Below are positions 31,434-42,600 of a DNA stretch of 64,000 bases, piece by piece. The position numbers were made by a program, and so were the translations under genes. The notes beneath the pieces were generated by a model. The model searched no databases, was not told the DNA's origin, and saw only the letters and a list, made by a program, of their open reading frames with translations. The DNA is from Rhabditoides inermis (Eukaryota; Nematoda; Chromadorea; Rhabditida; Rhabditidae). The stretch is taken from the NCBI GenBank assembly GCA_963966185.1, contig CAWZYM010000144.1:285001-349000 (forward strand), in the 5' to 3' direction. Every line of letters begins with the position of its first letter. The first letter of the stretch is position 1.

Positions 31434-31998
31434 GGTAGGCAGGAGCGGAGCTTCAGTGTCAGTCCAAGTGGCGGACCTTCTTATGTACCCAGAGACAATG
31501 ACCCCGCCCCCGCAGGGGTCACCGCTACACCTCCGTTCTGTCGCCCATCAATCACCGGGGTGGCAGACTGAGGTCATTGAGGTCACGCCTTCCTTGGATT
31601 CAGATAATTCACCACTTTTTATCTCAGCCGCGCGGTTGTATTGTTTTATTTATTTAATTTCAATTATTTGTATCAGTCTTCTCAATTATAGCATGCCTAT
31701 TGTCGCAGTTAGTGAATTCCCCATAGAGGCTCGATCCTCACTGGCAAAGGTGTTGCAGCTGAGACAGATAGACATGTATCAGAGTACTAATAGAAAAGGT
31801 ATTGTAATATATCTAGAAAATAGAACAACTGGTAGATGTTCAGACTCGCTGCTGAGTCCGATTCAAAGCACCACTTCTATGGATAGTCTGATGAGCTCTT
31901 GCAACCACCCAAACCTGCAGATCTCACAGGATAGCGTATCTGTTAGAATAGAGGGATTCTATTACCCTTTCAATGATTTGCTTTTCTGGCTGGGATAA
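31414..31998 (+). CDS. Unrecognised ORF of the element, arm B copy
   Basis: Mirror of 18913-19497, open over the same 194 codons; the likely start is internal (about 31694). Confidence 0.42.
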   Translation: MSRAGHMVGRSGASVSVQVADLLMYPETMTPPPQGSPLHLRSVAHQSPGWQTEVIEVTPSLDSDNSPLFISAARLYCFIYLISIICISLLNYSMPIVAVSEFPIEARSSLAKVLQLRQIDMYQSTNRKGIVIYLENRTTGRCSDSLLSPIQSTTSMDSLMSSCNHPNLQISQDSVSVRIEGFYYPFNDLLFWLG

Positions 31999-32337
31999 AC
32001 TTTTGACCGAAACAAAAGTGTCATGTGTTTGCATTCTCGGGTTGTCTCTCTCGATTTGTGTGAATACATCGTTCTCTTCGCTCTCTCTGATTCACACTCT
32101 CCTCGTTCGCCCTTTTCAATCGTAAAGGTGAACATGTCTTGTAATAAAAAAGGCTGTGTGCCTTTTTTTATTAGAAGATGTGTTTGCAGTTTCGGATCGT
32201 CTCTGCGATCCACATATCACATCTTGCTCGCGCCGTCTGCATTCATTACGCCGATCCACTTCACTTCACAAGCTCACTTCAATGCCGTCTGAACCCAACA
32301 GCTCTCTTTAGAGCTAACTGAACCCAACAGCCCTCTT

Positions 32338-32701
32338 TAGGGCTACCCATTTATGAAACTAACTTTTGTGCTGATCACACATAAAACAGATTAGCACCTC
32401 ATTATGCGTGGAGTGTGCTTGTGACGGTCTGATAATGAAGGAGAGAGAGAGAGAGGACTTTCATGGCGGCTCACTTTAAATCTTGCCGCCTTTGACTCCA
32501 TTTACATACCGCGCGCGCGCTTCGTTCGCGCACTCATTAACGGACTCGGCAAAAGCGCGCGCATGTTTCGCGCACACAGACTGACACCCTCTCAGTGATT
32601 TAGGACTACCCATTTATGAAACTAACTTTTGTGCTGATCACACATAAAACAGATTAGCACTTCATTTTGCGTGGAGTGTGCTTATGACGGTCTGATAATG
32701 A

Positions 32702-32743
<42 letters not shown>

Positions 32744-33085
32744 GGACTTTCATGGCGGCTCATTTCAAATCTCGCCGCCTTTGAATCCGTTTACATATCG
32801 CGCGCACGCGCGCGCGCTTCTTTCGCGCACTCATTAACGAACTCGACAAAAGCGCGCGCATGTTTCGCGCACACGGACTGACACCCTTTCAGTGATCTCT
32901 GATCTTCGTGGCCTAGGTCAATAGGTCAACCTTGTCCCATCGCCCATGACCCCTCCGTGACCTCAGGGTGACCTCGGTGACCTAGGTCAGTAGGTCACAC
33001 CTGTCCCATAGCCCGTGACCCCTCCGTGACCTCTGGGTGACCTAGGTCACCTAGGTCAGTAGGTCAAACCTGTCCCATCTAGCAT
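32338..33085. repeat. Arm B outer repeats: 289-bp pair and two 69-bp AGGTCA units
   Basis: Mirror of 17704-18565. The 69-bp tandem has about two units here against four in arm A. Confidence 0.88.
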
Positions 33086-33097
33086 ACCAATACTACT

Positions 33098-33103
33098 ACT
33101 AGC
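33098..33103. repeat. 6-bp target site duplication, right copy
   Basis: ACTAGC directly after the CCAATACTACT terminus; identical to 17680-17685. Confidence 0.88.
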
Positions 33104-33129
33104 AACTAGCTTCCGTCGTACTGAATCCT

Positions 33130-33884
33130 CGAAAGAGTTGGGTCGGGATGGTCGCTTGTTGAGGGAAGAGGTCCGGACGTGTAGAGATGTCTCGGCCATT
33201 TGCCGACACAGATCATAGTGTCAACTGCCTTCGTGTAATCCACGTACAGTCGTCCACCTTACCATCAGTCAACTCGCGAGACCATTGAGAAAGACATTGG
33301 ACAAGTTGAGTACTTAGATGTGGATCTATCTTTTTGAAATCGATACTGATTGCGAGTGAGCAAGCAGTTACGATCGAAAAAAGAAGTGATCTGAGCTACA
33401 CAAATTCTCTCCAAAACTTTGCTCACAGTGGAGGCCAGTGTGATCGGCCTGTAATTAGACACGTCATGGGATGGACCGCTCTTATGAATGGGTTTGATAT
33501 ACCCGAGACGCCAAATCGCAGGCACTTTCGGCTAAGCAGACGGATATGCACGGGGAGAGTAGGAGAGTGAGTGAGAGGAACGGACTGACAATAATCGGAT
33601 AGACACTGTTGCACAAAACGAGCGAAAAGTTCGCAACACTCATCAATCTGGCGGCATGCAAACACACTCGTCCAGTCAGTTGATGCGATTCGCGCAATTA
33701 TGGCTTGCCAATTGACCTTTTTGTACATAAAGACAGAGCGCGATGAAAGATTAGAGCGGGAATGCACAGTGAGTGAGGCGAAAACAGGCAAGTGGTTGCA
33801 TGTGGAGAGAGGAGCACCAATCACCAATGGATATGAAAATTTTCTCAGAGTATATCGCACAAGAGACTTGAAGGTTCTTGTCAC
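33130..33884 (-). pseudogene. Non-LTR retrotransposon fragment: endonuclease end, linker and start of reverse transcriptase
   Basis: Minus-strand frames give, in order, CNHLPVFASLTVHSRSN (end of the endonuclease, S/N-DH motif), a linker (FMYKKVNWQAIIARIASTDW, FARFVQQCLSDY), then reverse transcriptase motifs in another frame: PAIWRLGYIKPIHKSG, SNYRPITLASTVSKVLERI (33265-33525) and, after another shift, LYVDYTKAVDTM (near 33225), equivalent to the first catalytic block (+..D.+KAFD). Several stops and shifts; 5'- and 3'-truncated. It lies just outside the Polinton-like element. Confidence 0.85.
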
Positions 33885-34040
33885 TGCTTATACAACGTTT
33901 TTTTCCGCTGCAAGATCGAGTACTTTACTGAGTTGTGGAACCCTCAGGATGTGGGATCAGTGAACTTGATCGAGTAGGTCAGTGCGACTTTATATCACAC
34001 CGTCTCTGTAAGATTCGGACATGGTGGTTACTAGGAGCTA

Positions 34041-35614
34041 CAGTGGCGGCCAAAAAGGTATCACCTTTTGGTTTTTGCTCTCTAAAACTATTCAAATGAA
34101 AGATAGAGCTCCCATCTTTTGCACACCGTTTTCTGGACTCCATTCGAACCTGATACCATGTTCTATATTTATCTCCCTCTCATCTCTCGGTTACAGTAGG
34201 CGGATTACTGTATTCACAAAATCATCATTTTTTCGTTTTCAACTTTGAAAAATTCCTGTGATCAAACCACACTTCCAAAAAAGTTCTACCTACCATTTTT
34301 GGGTATAACCATTCATTAAACATCCAAAAACACCTTGCTTTCACATTATATGAAAAATTTCTTGAACTTAAATAAGCAGTAAAGAAACAACATCGAATAA
34401 TTGAAAATCTCTAATTTAAACAAAGACTAACTATACAATGAAATGATATAATGGTCTGAAACTCTCTTAGTACTTGGTAGGGTGTTCCTTGTTCACGATA
34501 ACGGCCTGGCAGCGGCGGGGCATCGAATCGATCAGCTTGTGGAGAGTCGCGGCACTAATCACCCAGTTCAATGTATGCCGCATTACGGTCTCTAACGTGC
34601 TCTAAAAGTACTCAGACGGTCACGATATCTCTTTCGCGAAGAGTTCTGGTCGTCCTAGGATTGTTTCTTCCATTACGGATCGAAACAACCTCCGAATCTC
34701 GAAAGAGAACCCGCGGGCGAGTGCGCTGCGCCCGAGATCGTTCTTAATCAATTAGAAATCGTTCTTGAGAACGTTCTCAGAGGTTCTCATGAAGGTGCGG
34801 CCCTGGATTCGGCAGACTCATAGTCGGAACTACGTCTTCCAGCAAGACAATGACTTGAACCACTCTTCCAAGCACTTCAAGATCGGTTTATCGAAATGTC
34901 CAATTTTGTCATTGCACCATCTTCTCTTAGAACGTGTTCGACAAGGACAAGTAGAGAGTCATTGAGTGGCCGAGCCAGTAGCTGGACCTCAACCTTATGG
35001 AGCACCTCTGGGAAGAGCTCGATCGGCGGACTCGCACGATTCGGGTCAAGAATGCAGACGAGAAGTTCGAATTGCTCAGGCAGGAATGAAAGAGGTTCGA
35101 CCTCGCGACCCTCCACAAGCTGATCGATTCGATGCCCCGCCGCTGCCAGGCCGTTATCGTGAACAAGGGATACCCTACCAAGTACTGAGAGAGTTTCAGG
35201 CCATTATATCATTTTATAGAATAGTTAGGCTCTGTTAAAAATAGAGATTTGCAATTAGTTGATGTTGTTTCTTTATTGCTCATTTAAGTTCAAGTAATTT
35301 ATCATGTAATTTGAAATCAAGGTGTTTTTGGATCCCCAATGATTGGTTATACCCAAAAATGGTGGGTAGAACTTTTTTGTAAGTGTGGTTTGATCACAGG
35401 AATTTTTCAAAATTGAAAACGAGAAAATGAAGATTTTGTGAATACAGTAATCCGCCTACTGTAACCGAGAGAATAGATGGGGATGAATATGTAGCATGGT
35501 ATCAGGTCCGAATGAAGTTCAGAAAACGGTGTGCGAAAGTTGGGAGCTCTATTTTTCATTTGAATAGTTTTGGAGAGCAAAAACCAAAAGGTGATACCTT
35601 TTTGGCCGCCACTG
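34041..35614. mobile_element. Tc1-type transposon with ~520-bp inverted repeats
   Basis: Ends CAGTGGCGGCCAAAAAGGTA and its reverse complement, flanked by TA dinucleotides (34039-34040 and 35615-35616). The inverted repeats run about 520 bp inward, and the left one includes a reverse copy of the transposase C-terminus (34470-34560). It is therefore a foldback derivative rather than a simple Tc1. Confidence 0.87.
34765..35187 (+). pseudogene. Tc1-type transposase, C-terminal half, broken
   Basis: Broken frames read NYVFQQDNDLNHSSKHFK (second catalytic Asp block), then a stretch equivalent to SPDLNPIEHLWE (here with a stop and changes), LWEELDRR and IDSMPRRCQAVIVNKGYPT, ending at 35187. These are the hallmark C-terminal motifs of Tc1-family DDE transposases. 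The N-terminal DNA-binding part and first Asp are missing. Not functional. Confidence 0.85.
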
Positions 35615-36740
35615 TATGTCGCCGCATGCAGGGGTTATCAAAGGTCCTCTACAAGATGTACATGGTCGTTTTTGTCAAATATGCAAATTTGGCCCATTAA
35701 GGGACCACTACCTCAAATAAGTCATTTTTTGTCAAAACATTTCAAGTAAAGTCTTGTTCGATTTGCCGTCAGATTCTAAGAACTTTTTCATATATAATGT
35801 TTTTCGAGAAAATCAGTTTTGAAAAAGTTATGACCAAGAAAACGAAAAATTAGCATATTTTCGATTTTTTTGAAAATGTTCCTGACCTGAGTAGCAAGAA
35901 TAATTAGCACCAGTTGAAAGAGCGTATTTTGTTTAATCTACATGATTTTTATCGACAAAATCAATCCTGACATCTTCTGCCATCCAGGCGGTTGAATGCG
36001 ATCTGAGACGAATTTTGGATGTATTATGATGTGTTACGGTTGTTCCAATGCTAAGTCGGACAAACGCAATACACCATAAGAATCCCCATCATTACTTCAG
36101 TGTTCTAGGTGGTTTTCATGAAAATTGATCATGACGTCTTTCATCATCCAGGGTCCTGAAATGCAAAAAAATCAGAGCCAAATCGCATTCAACCGATTGG
36201 ATGGCAGAAGATGTCAGGATTGATTTTCTCGACAAAAATCATGTAGACTAAACAAAGTACGCTCTTTCAAATGGTGCTAATTATTCTTGCTACTCAGGTC
36301 AGGAACATTTTCCAAAAAAATCGAAAATATGCAAATTTTTTGTTTTCTTGGTCATAACTTTTTCAAAACTGATTTTCTCGAAAAACATTTTATATGAAAA
36401 AGTTCTTAGAATCTGACGGCAAATTGAACAAACTTCCATTTGAAATGTTTTGACAAAAATTGACTGATTTGAGGTAGTGGTCCCTAAATGGGCCAAATTT
36501 GCATATTTGACAAAAACTACCCTATACATATTGTAGAGGACCTTCGATAACCTCTATATACATAGCCCCTAGTAACCACATGCCCAAAAAGTGTCCGATT
36601 CTTACAGAGACGGTGTGATACGCGCCGAATATGTCGCCGCGTTGGCTTGTTCTCGCTCGCCCATCCATAACGCCTCCAGCAAATCTCACTAATATCGTGT
36701 TTTGCCATCACTTGACTCGTTTCTGCGGTTTCGTTCATCA

Positions 36741-38008
36741 ATCCAGCTTGGAACGTATTGAGAGATCTGTGCTGGCCGCGTCGACTACTTGCTCAACGAC
36801 TTCTCCCTCCTTCCTCTACTCTACAAGATACCCACAATGAGAATGCATGAAAGGGAGTGGCGGACGAGAGCGAGGCATGCAAAGTGACACTCTCCACTCC
36901 ATGATTCGCTCTCGCCCGCCACTACTCAACACATGTTTGTTTCGTTCATCAATCCAGCTTGGAACGTATTGAGAGATCTGTGCTGGCCGCGTCGACTACT
37001 TGCTCAACGACTTCTCCCTCCTTCCTCTACTCTACAAGATACACAGAATGAGAATGCATGAAAGGGAGTGGCGGACGAGAGCGAGGCATGCAAAGTGACA
37101 CTCTCCACTCCATGATTCGCTCTCGCCCGCCACTACTCAACACATGTTTGTTTCGTTCATCAATCCAGCTTGGAACGTATTGAGAGATCTGTGCTGGCCG
37201 CGTCGACTACTTGCTCAACGACTTCTCCCTCCTTCCTCTACTCTACAAGATACACACAATGAGAATGCATGAAAGGGAGTGGCGGACGAGAGCGAGGCAT
37301 GCAAAGTGACACTCTCCACTCCATGATTCGCTCTCGCCCGCCACTACTCAACACATGTTTGTTTCGTTCATCAATCCAGCTTGGAACGTATTGAGAGATC
37401 TGTGCTGGCCGCGTCGACTACTTGCTCAACGACTTCTCCCTCCTTCCTCTACTCTACAAGATACCCACAATGAGAATGCATGAAAGGGAGTGGCGGACGA
37501 GAGCGAGGCATGCAAAGTGACACTCTCCACTCCATGATTCGCTCTCGCCCGCCACTACTCAACACATGTTTGTTTCGTTCATCAATCCAGCTTGGAACGT
37601 ATTGAGTGATCTGTGCTGGCCGCGTCGACTACTTGCTCAACGACTTCTCCCTCCTTCCTCTACTCTACAAGATACACACAATGAGAATGCATGAAAGGGA
37701 GTGGCGGACGAGAGCGAGGCATGCAAAGTGACACTCTCCACTCCATGATTCGCTCTCGCCCGCCACTACTCAACACATGTTTGTTTCGTTCATCAATCCA
37801 GCTTGGAACGTATTGAGAGATCTGTGCTGGCCGCGTCGACTACTTGCTCAACGACTTCTCCCTCCTTCCTCTACTCTACAAGATACCCACAATGATAATG
37901 CATGAAAGGGAGTGGCGGACGAGAGCGAGGCATGCAAAGTGACACTCTCCACTCCATGATTCGCTCTCGCCCGCCACTACTCAACACATGTTTGTTTCGT
38001 TCATCAAT
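36741..38008. repeat. 211-bp satellite, left block (6 units)
   Basis: Units start ATCCAGCTTGGAACGTATTG at 36741, 36952, 37163, 37374, 37585 and 37796, with more than 97% identity by eye. A partial unit (TTTCGTTCATCA) precedes it. It is cut in register by the insertion at 38009-39690. Confidence 0.96.
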
Positions 38009-38241
38009 TAAGGGCGGCGCGCAGCGCCGCCCGTTTGTCTTGATCTTTGGCGCGCGCAGCGCGTCACCCCCAAGGCACACACAATTTCCTCTATCCCAAT
38101 ACTATATACTCCATAGTATGTGATTTTTTGTTAGAATGTCATTTAACAAGACCTATGAGTATGATTCGAGAAATAAATATCGGTTGCGGCACCCAAAATA
38201 TACAAAACAACTTTTCTCTCAATCTGCCACTAAACGTGTTT

Positions 38242-38276
<35 letters not shown>

Positions 38277-38285
38277 GTGCATCAC

Positions 38286-38380
38286 GTAAGCCCCGCCCAA
38301 TGCACTCTGCGCTCATTGGTCGCACGGCTTACTTGCCTGTGCACTCTGATTGGCCGAACGCGCATGCCCCGCCTTTCGCT
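38286..38380. promoter_or_regulatory. CCAAT/GC-box cluster in the insertion
   Basis: GCCCCGCCCAATGCAC, CTCATTGGTCGC, CTGATTGGCCGAACG and GCATGCCCCGCC lie within 95 bp. This resembles a compact TATA-less promoter but no gene follows. Motif-based. Confidence 0.35.
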
Positions 38381-38557
38381 CAGCCACTTTCATCCCTGCG
38401 CGTCTGGCTCTCTCACGAGCGCACGCTCTCTGCGCGCTCTCTCTCTTCCCGTGCGATTCGAGTGGTGCAGCAGGCAGGGGTGAGAGAGCCCAAATTTTGG
38501 CGCGAAAACTGTGGGGGTGGTGTGTGCGAGCGGAGTGGAGAGAAGTGAGCATGCGTT

Positions 38558-39135
38558 TCCATATTCAGGATACGTTTTCGAATGCGTAATAGCGCGCGTC
38601 AATAAGAGACTGGCAAGTGCGTGAGCATGCGTTTCCATATTCAGGATACGTTTTCGAACGTTTCTGGGCAAGGGTGAGAGGTCCCAAGTTATGGCGTGAA
38701 AACTGTGGGGTGATGTGTGGTGTGCGAACAGAGTGAAGAGAGAGACGCGTAATAACGCGCGTCAATAAGAAACTGGCAGGCGCGTGAGCATGCGTTTCCA
38801 TATTCAGGATACGTTTTCGAATGCGTAATAGCGCGCGTCAATAAGAGACTGGCAAGTGCGTGAGCATGCGTTTCCATATTCAGGATACGTTTTCGAACGT
38901 TTCTGGGCAAGGGTGAGAGGTCCCAAGTTATGGCGTGAAAACTGTGGGGTGATGTGTGGTGTGCGAACAGAGTGAAGAGAGAGACGCGTAATAACGCGCG
39001 TCAATAAGAAACTGGCAGGCGCGTGAGCATGCGTTTCCATATTCAGGATACGTTTTCGAATGCGTAATAGCGCGCGTCAATAAGAGACTGGCAAGCGCGT
39101 GAGCATGCGTTTCCATATTCAGGATACGTTTTCGT
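38558..39135. repeat. 239-bp tandem repeat, about 2.4 units
   Basis: CATGCGTTTCCATATTCAGG recurs, with the full 239-bp unit at 38565, 38804 and 39043. Each unit itself contains two near-copies of a ~75-bp block with GCGCGTCAATAAGA. Confidence 0.9.
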
Positions 39136-39230
39136 TTCTAATTTTGATACACACATTCGCGAATAACTCTTATCAACGCACATCAACCTGACCTGAAAAA
39201 AATTTCTTCGAAATTCGAGAAAAGGACATC

Positions 39231-39690
39231 CATTCTCTTTCGAAAAGTACATAAGTAAAGAGGAGTGGTTTGTTTTGATCTGATTCAACAAAAGCACATG
39301 CATAAAATCTCTTCGCAGCTGACTAAAATATCAAAACAAACCTGCTCTTTCTAATCGATGAAAAGCCAACTTAAATACTATGCATTATAATAATTTATTT
39401 ATAGTGATGAATTCTGATAAAAAATTTGGTCTATTTCATAGTCACAATACATTATACATAATTTAATGTTTAAAAAAATCATTGCAAAACTAAGAAAACA
39501 TATATAATATATGTGTATGCATGCGTATATCTGCACAAAAGTCACAAATTTTAGATGAATAAACCATCATTCGAAAGAGCAGGTTTGTTTTGATATTTTA
39601 GTCAGCTGCGAAGAGATTTTATGCATGTGCTTTTGTTGAATCAGATCAAAACAAACCACTCCTCTTTACTTATGTACTTTTCGAAAGAGA
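39231..39690. repeat. 118-bp inverted repeat around an AT-rich centre
   Basis: TCTCTTTCGAAAAGTACATA at 39233 pairs with its reverse complement ending at 39690; arms run about 118 bp and include GTTTGTTTTGATCTGATTC. The 220-bp centre is AT-rich with no ORF. It may be a separate MITE nested at the edge of the insertion. Confidence 0.85.
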
Positions 39691-42600
39691 ATCCAGCTTG
39701 GAACGTATTGAGAGATCTGTGCTGGCCGCGTCGACTACTTGCTCAACGACTTCTCCCTCCTTCCTCTACTCTACGAAATACACACAATGAGAATGCATGA
39801 AAGGGAGTGGCGGACGAGAGCGAGGCATGCAAAGTGACACTCTCCACTCCATGATTCGCTCTCGCCCGCCACTACTCAACACATGTTTGTTTCGTTCATC
39901 AATCCAGCTTGGAACGTATTGAGAGATCTGTGCTGGCCGCGTCGACTACTTGCTCAACGACTTCTCCCTCCTTCCTCTACTCTACAAGATACCCACGATG
40001 AGAATGCATGAAAGGGAGTGGCGGACGAGAGCGAGGCATGCAAAGTGACACTCTCCACTCCATGATTCGCTCTCGCCCGCCACTACTCAACACATGTTTG
40101 TTTCGTTCATCAATCCAGCTTGGAACGTATTGAGAGATCTGTGCTGGCCGCGTCGACTACTTGCTCAACGACTTCTCCCTCCTTCCTCTACTCTACAAGA
40201 TACACACAATGAGAATGCATGAAAGGGAGTGGCGGACGAGAGCGAGGCATGCAAAGTGACACTCTCCACTCCATGATTCGCTCTCGCCCGCCACTACTCA
40301 ACACATGTTTGTTTCGTTCATCAATCCAGCTTGGAACGTATTGAGAGATCTGTGCTGGCCGCGTCGACTACTTGCTCAACGACTTCTCCCTCCTTCCTCT
40401 ACTCTACAAGATACACACAATGAGAATGCATGAAAGGGAGTGGCGGACGAGAGCGAGGCATGCAAAGTGACACTCTCCACTCCATGATTCGCTCTCGCCC
40501 GCCACTACTCAACACATGTTTGTTTCGTTCATCAATCCAGCTTGGAACGTATTGAGAGATCTGTGCTGGCCGCGTCGACTACTTGCTCAACGACTTCTCC
40601 CTCCTTCCTCTACTCTACAAGATACACACAATGAGAATGCATGAAAGGGAGTGGCGGACGAGAGCGAGGCATGCAAAGTGACACTCTCCACTCCATGATT
40701 CGCTCTCGCCCGCCACTACTCAACACATGTTTGTTTCGTTCATCAATCCAGCTTGGAACGTATTGAGAGATCTGTGCTGGCCGCGTCGACTACTTGCTCA
40801 ACGACTTCTCCCTCCTTCCTCTACTCTACAAGATACACACAATGAGAATGCATGAAAGGGAGTGGCGGACGAGAGCGAGGCATGCAAAGTGACACTCTCC
40901 ACTCCATGATTCGCTCTCGCCCGCCACTACTCAACACATGTTTGTTTCGTTCATCAATCCAGCTTGGAACGTATTGAGAGATCTGTGCTGGCCGCGTCGA
41001 CTACTTGCTCAACGACTTCTCCCTCCTTCCTCTACTCTACAACATACACACAATGAGAATGCATGAAAGGGAGTGGCGGACGAGAGCGAGGCATGCAAAG
41101 TGACACTCTCCACTCCATGATTCGCTCTCGCCCGCCACTACTCAACACATGTTTGTTTCGTTCATCAATCCAGCTTGGAACGTATTGAGAGATCTGTGCT
41201 GGCCGCGTCGACTACTTGCAACTTGCCCAACGACTTCTCCCTCCTTCCTCTAATCTACAAGATACACAGAATGAGAATGCATGAAAGGGAGTGGCGGACG
41301 AGAGCGAGGCATGCAAAGTGACACTCTCCACTCCATGATTCGCTCTCGCCCGCCACTACTCAACACATGTTTGTTACGTTCATCAATTCAGCTTGGAACG
41401 TATTGAGAGATCTGTGCTGGCCGCGTCGACTACTTGCTCAACGACTTCTCTCTCCTTCCTCTACTCTACAAGATACACACAATGAGAATGCATGAAAGGG
41501 AGTGGCGGACGAGAGCGAGGCATGCAAAGTGACACTCTCCACTCCATGATTCGCTCTCGCCCGCCACTACTCAACACATGTTTGTTTCGTTCATCAATCC
41601 AGCTTGGAACGTATTGAGAGATCTGTGCTGGCCGCGTCGACTACTTGCCCAACGACTTCTCCCTCCTTCCTCTACTCTACAAGATACACACAATGAGAAT
41701 GCATGAAAGGGAGTGGCGGACGAGAGCGAGGCATGCAAAGTGACACTCTCCACTCCATGATTCGCTCTCGCCCGTCACTACTCAACACATGTTTGTTTCG
41801 TTCATCAATCCAGCTTGGAACGTATTGATTGAGAGATCTGTGCTGGCCGCGTCGACTACTTGCTCAACGACTTCTTCCTCCTTCCTCTACTCTACAAGAT
41901 ACACACAATGAGAATGCATGAAAGGGAGTGGCGGACGAGAGCGAGGCATGCAAAGTGACACTCTCCACTCCATGATTCGCTCTCGCCCGCCACTACTCAA
42001 CACATGTTTGTTTCGTTCATCAATCCAGCTTGGAACGTATTGAGAGATCTGTGCTGGCCGCGTCGACTACTTGCCCAACGACTTCTCCCTCCTTCCTCTA
42101 CTCTACAAGATACACAGAATGAGAATGCATGAAAGGGAGTGGCGGACGAGAGCGAGGCATGCAAAGTGACACTCTCCACTCCATGATTCGCTCTCGCCCG
42201 CCACTACTCAACACATGTTTGTTTCGTTCATCAATCCAGCTTGGAACGTATTGAGAGATCTGTGCTGGCCGCGTCGACTACTTGCTCAACGACTTCTTCC
42301 TCCTTCCTCTACTCTACAAGATACACACAATGAGAATGCATGAAAGGGAGTGGCGGACGAGAGCGAGGCATGCAAAGTGACACTCTCCACTCCATGATTC
42401 GCTCTCGCCCGCCACTACTCAACACATGTTTGTTTCGTTCATCAATCCAGCTTGGAACGTATTGAGAGATCTGTGCTGGCCGCGTCGACTACTTGCTCAA
42501 CGACTTCTTCCTCCTTCCTCTACTCTACAAGATACACACAATGAGAATGCATGAAAGGGAGTGGCGGACGAGAGCGAGGCATGCAAAGTGACACTCTCCA

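Larger units (their letters stand above)
33995..36618. mobile_element. Foldback element (~1.05 kb) interrupted by a Tc1-type transposon
   Basis: Left end TCACACCGTCTCTGTAAGA and right end TCTTACAGAGACGGTGTGA are inverted, each flanked by TA (33993-33994 and 36619-36620), suggesting a Tc1/mariner-derived non-autonomous element. Without the 1576-bp insertion (34041-35616) it is nearly one long inverted repeat: 35617-36000 pairs with 36170-36560 (for example TATGCAAATTTGGCCCAT on both sides). No coding sequence. Confidence 0.75.
38009..39690 (-). mobile_element. Helentron-like insertion inside the 211-bp satellite
   Basis: It interrupts the satellite exactly between TTCATCAAT and ATCCAGCTT, with no loss of satellite bases. 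Read on the minus strand it starts TCTCTTTCGAAAAGTAC and ends with a GC-rich hairpin (GGGCGGCGC TGC GCGCCGCCC) followed by TTAAT, inserted between two T, as described for Helentron/Helitron2-type elements. The interior holds (ACG)n at 38244-38273, a CCAAT/GC-box-rich patch (38286-38380), a 239-bp tandem repeat, and a 118-bp inverted repeat next to the right end. No Rep/helicase or other gene is visible. Confidence 0.5.
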
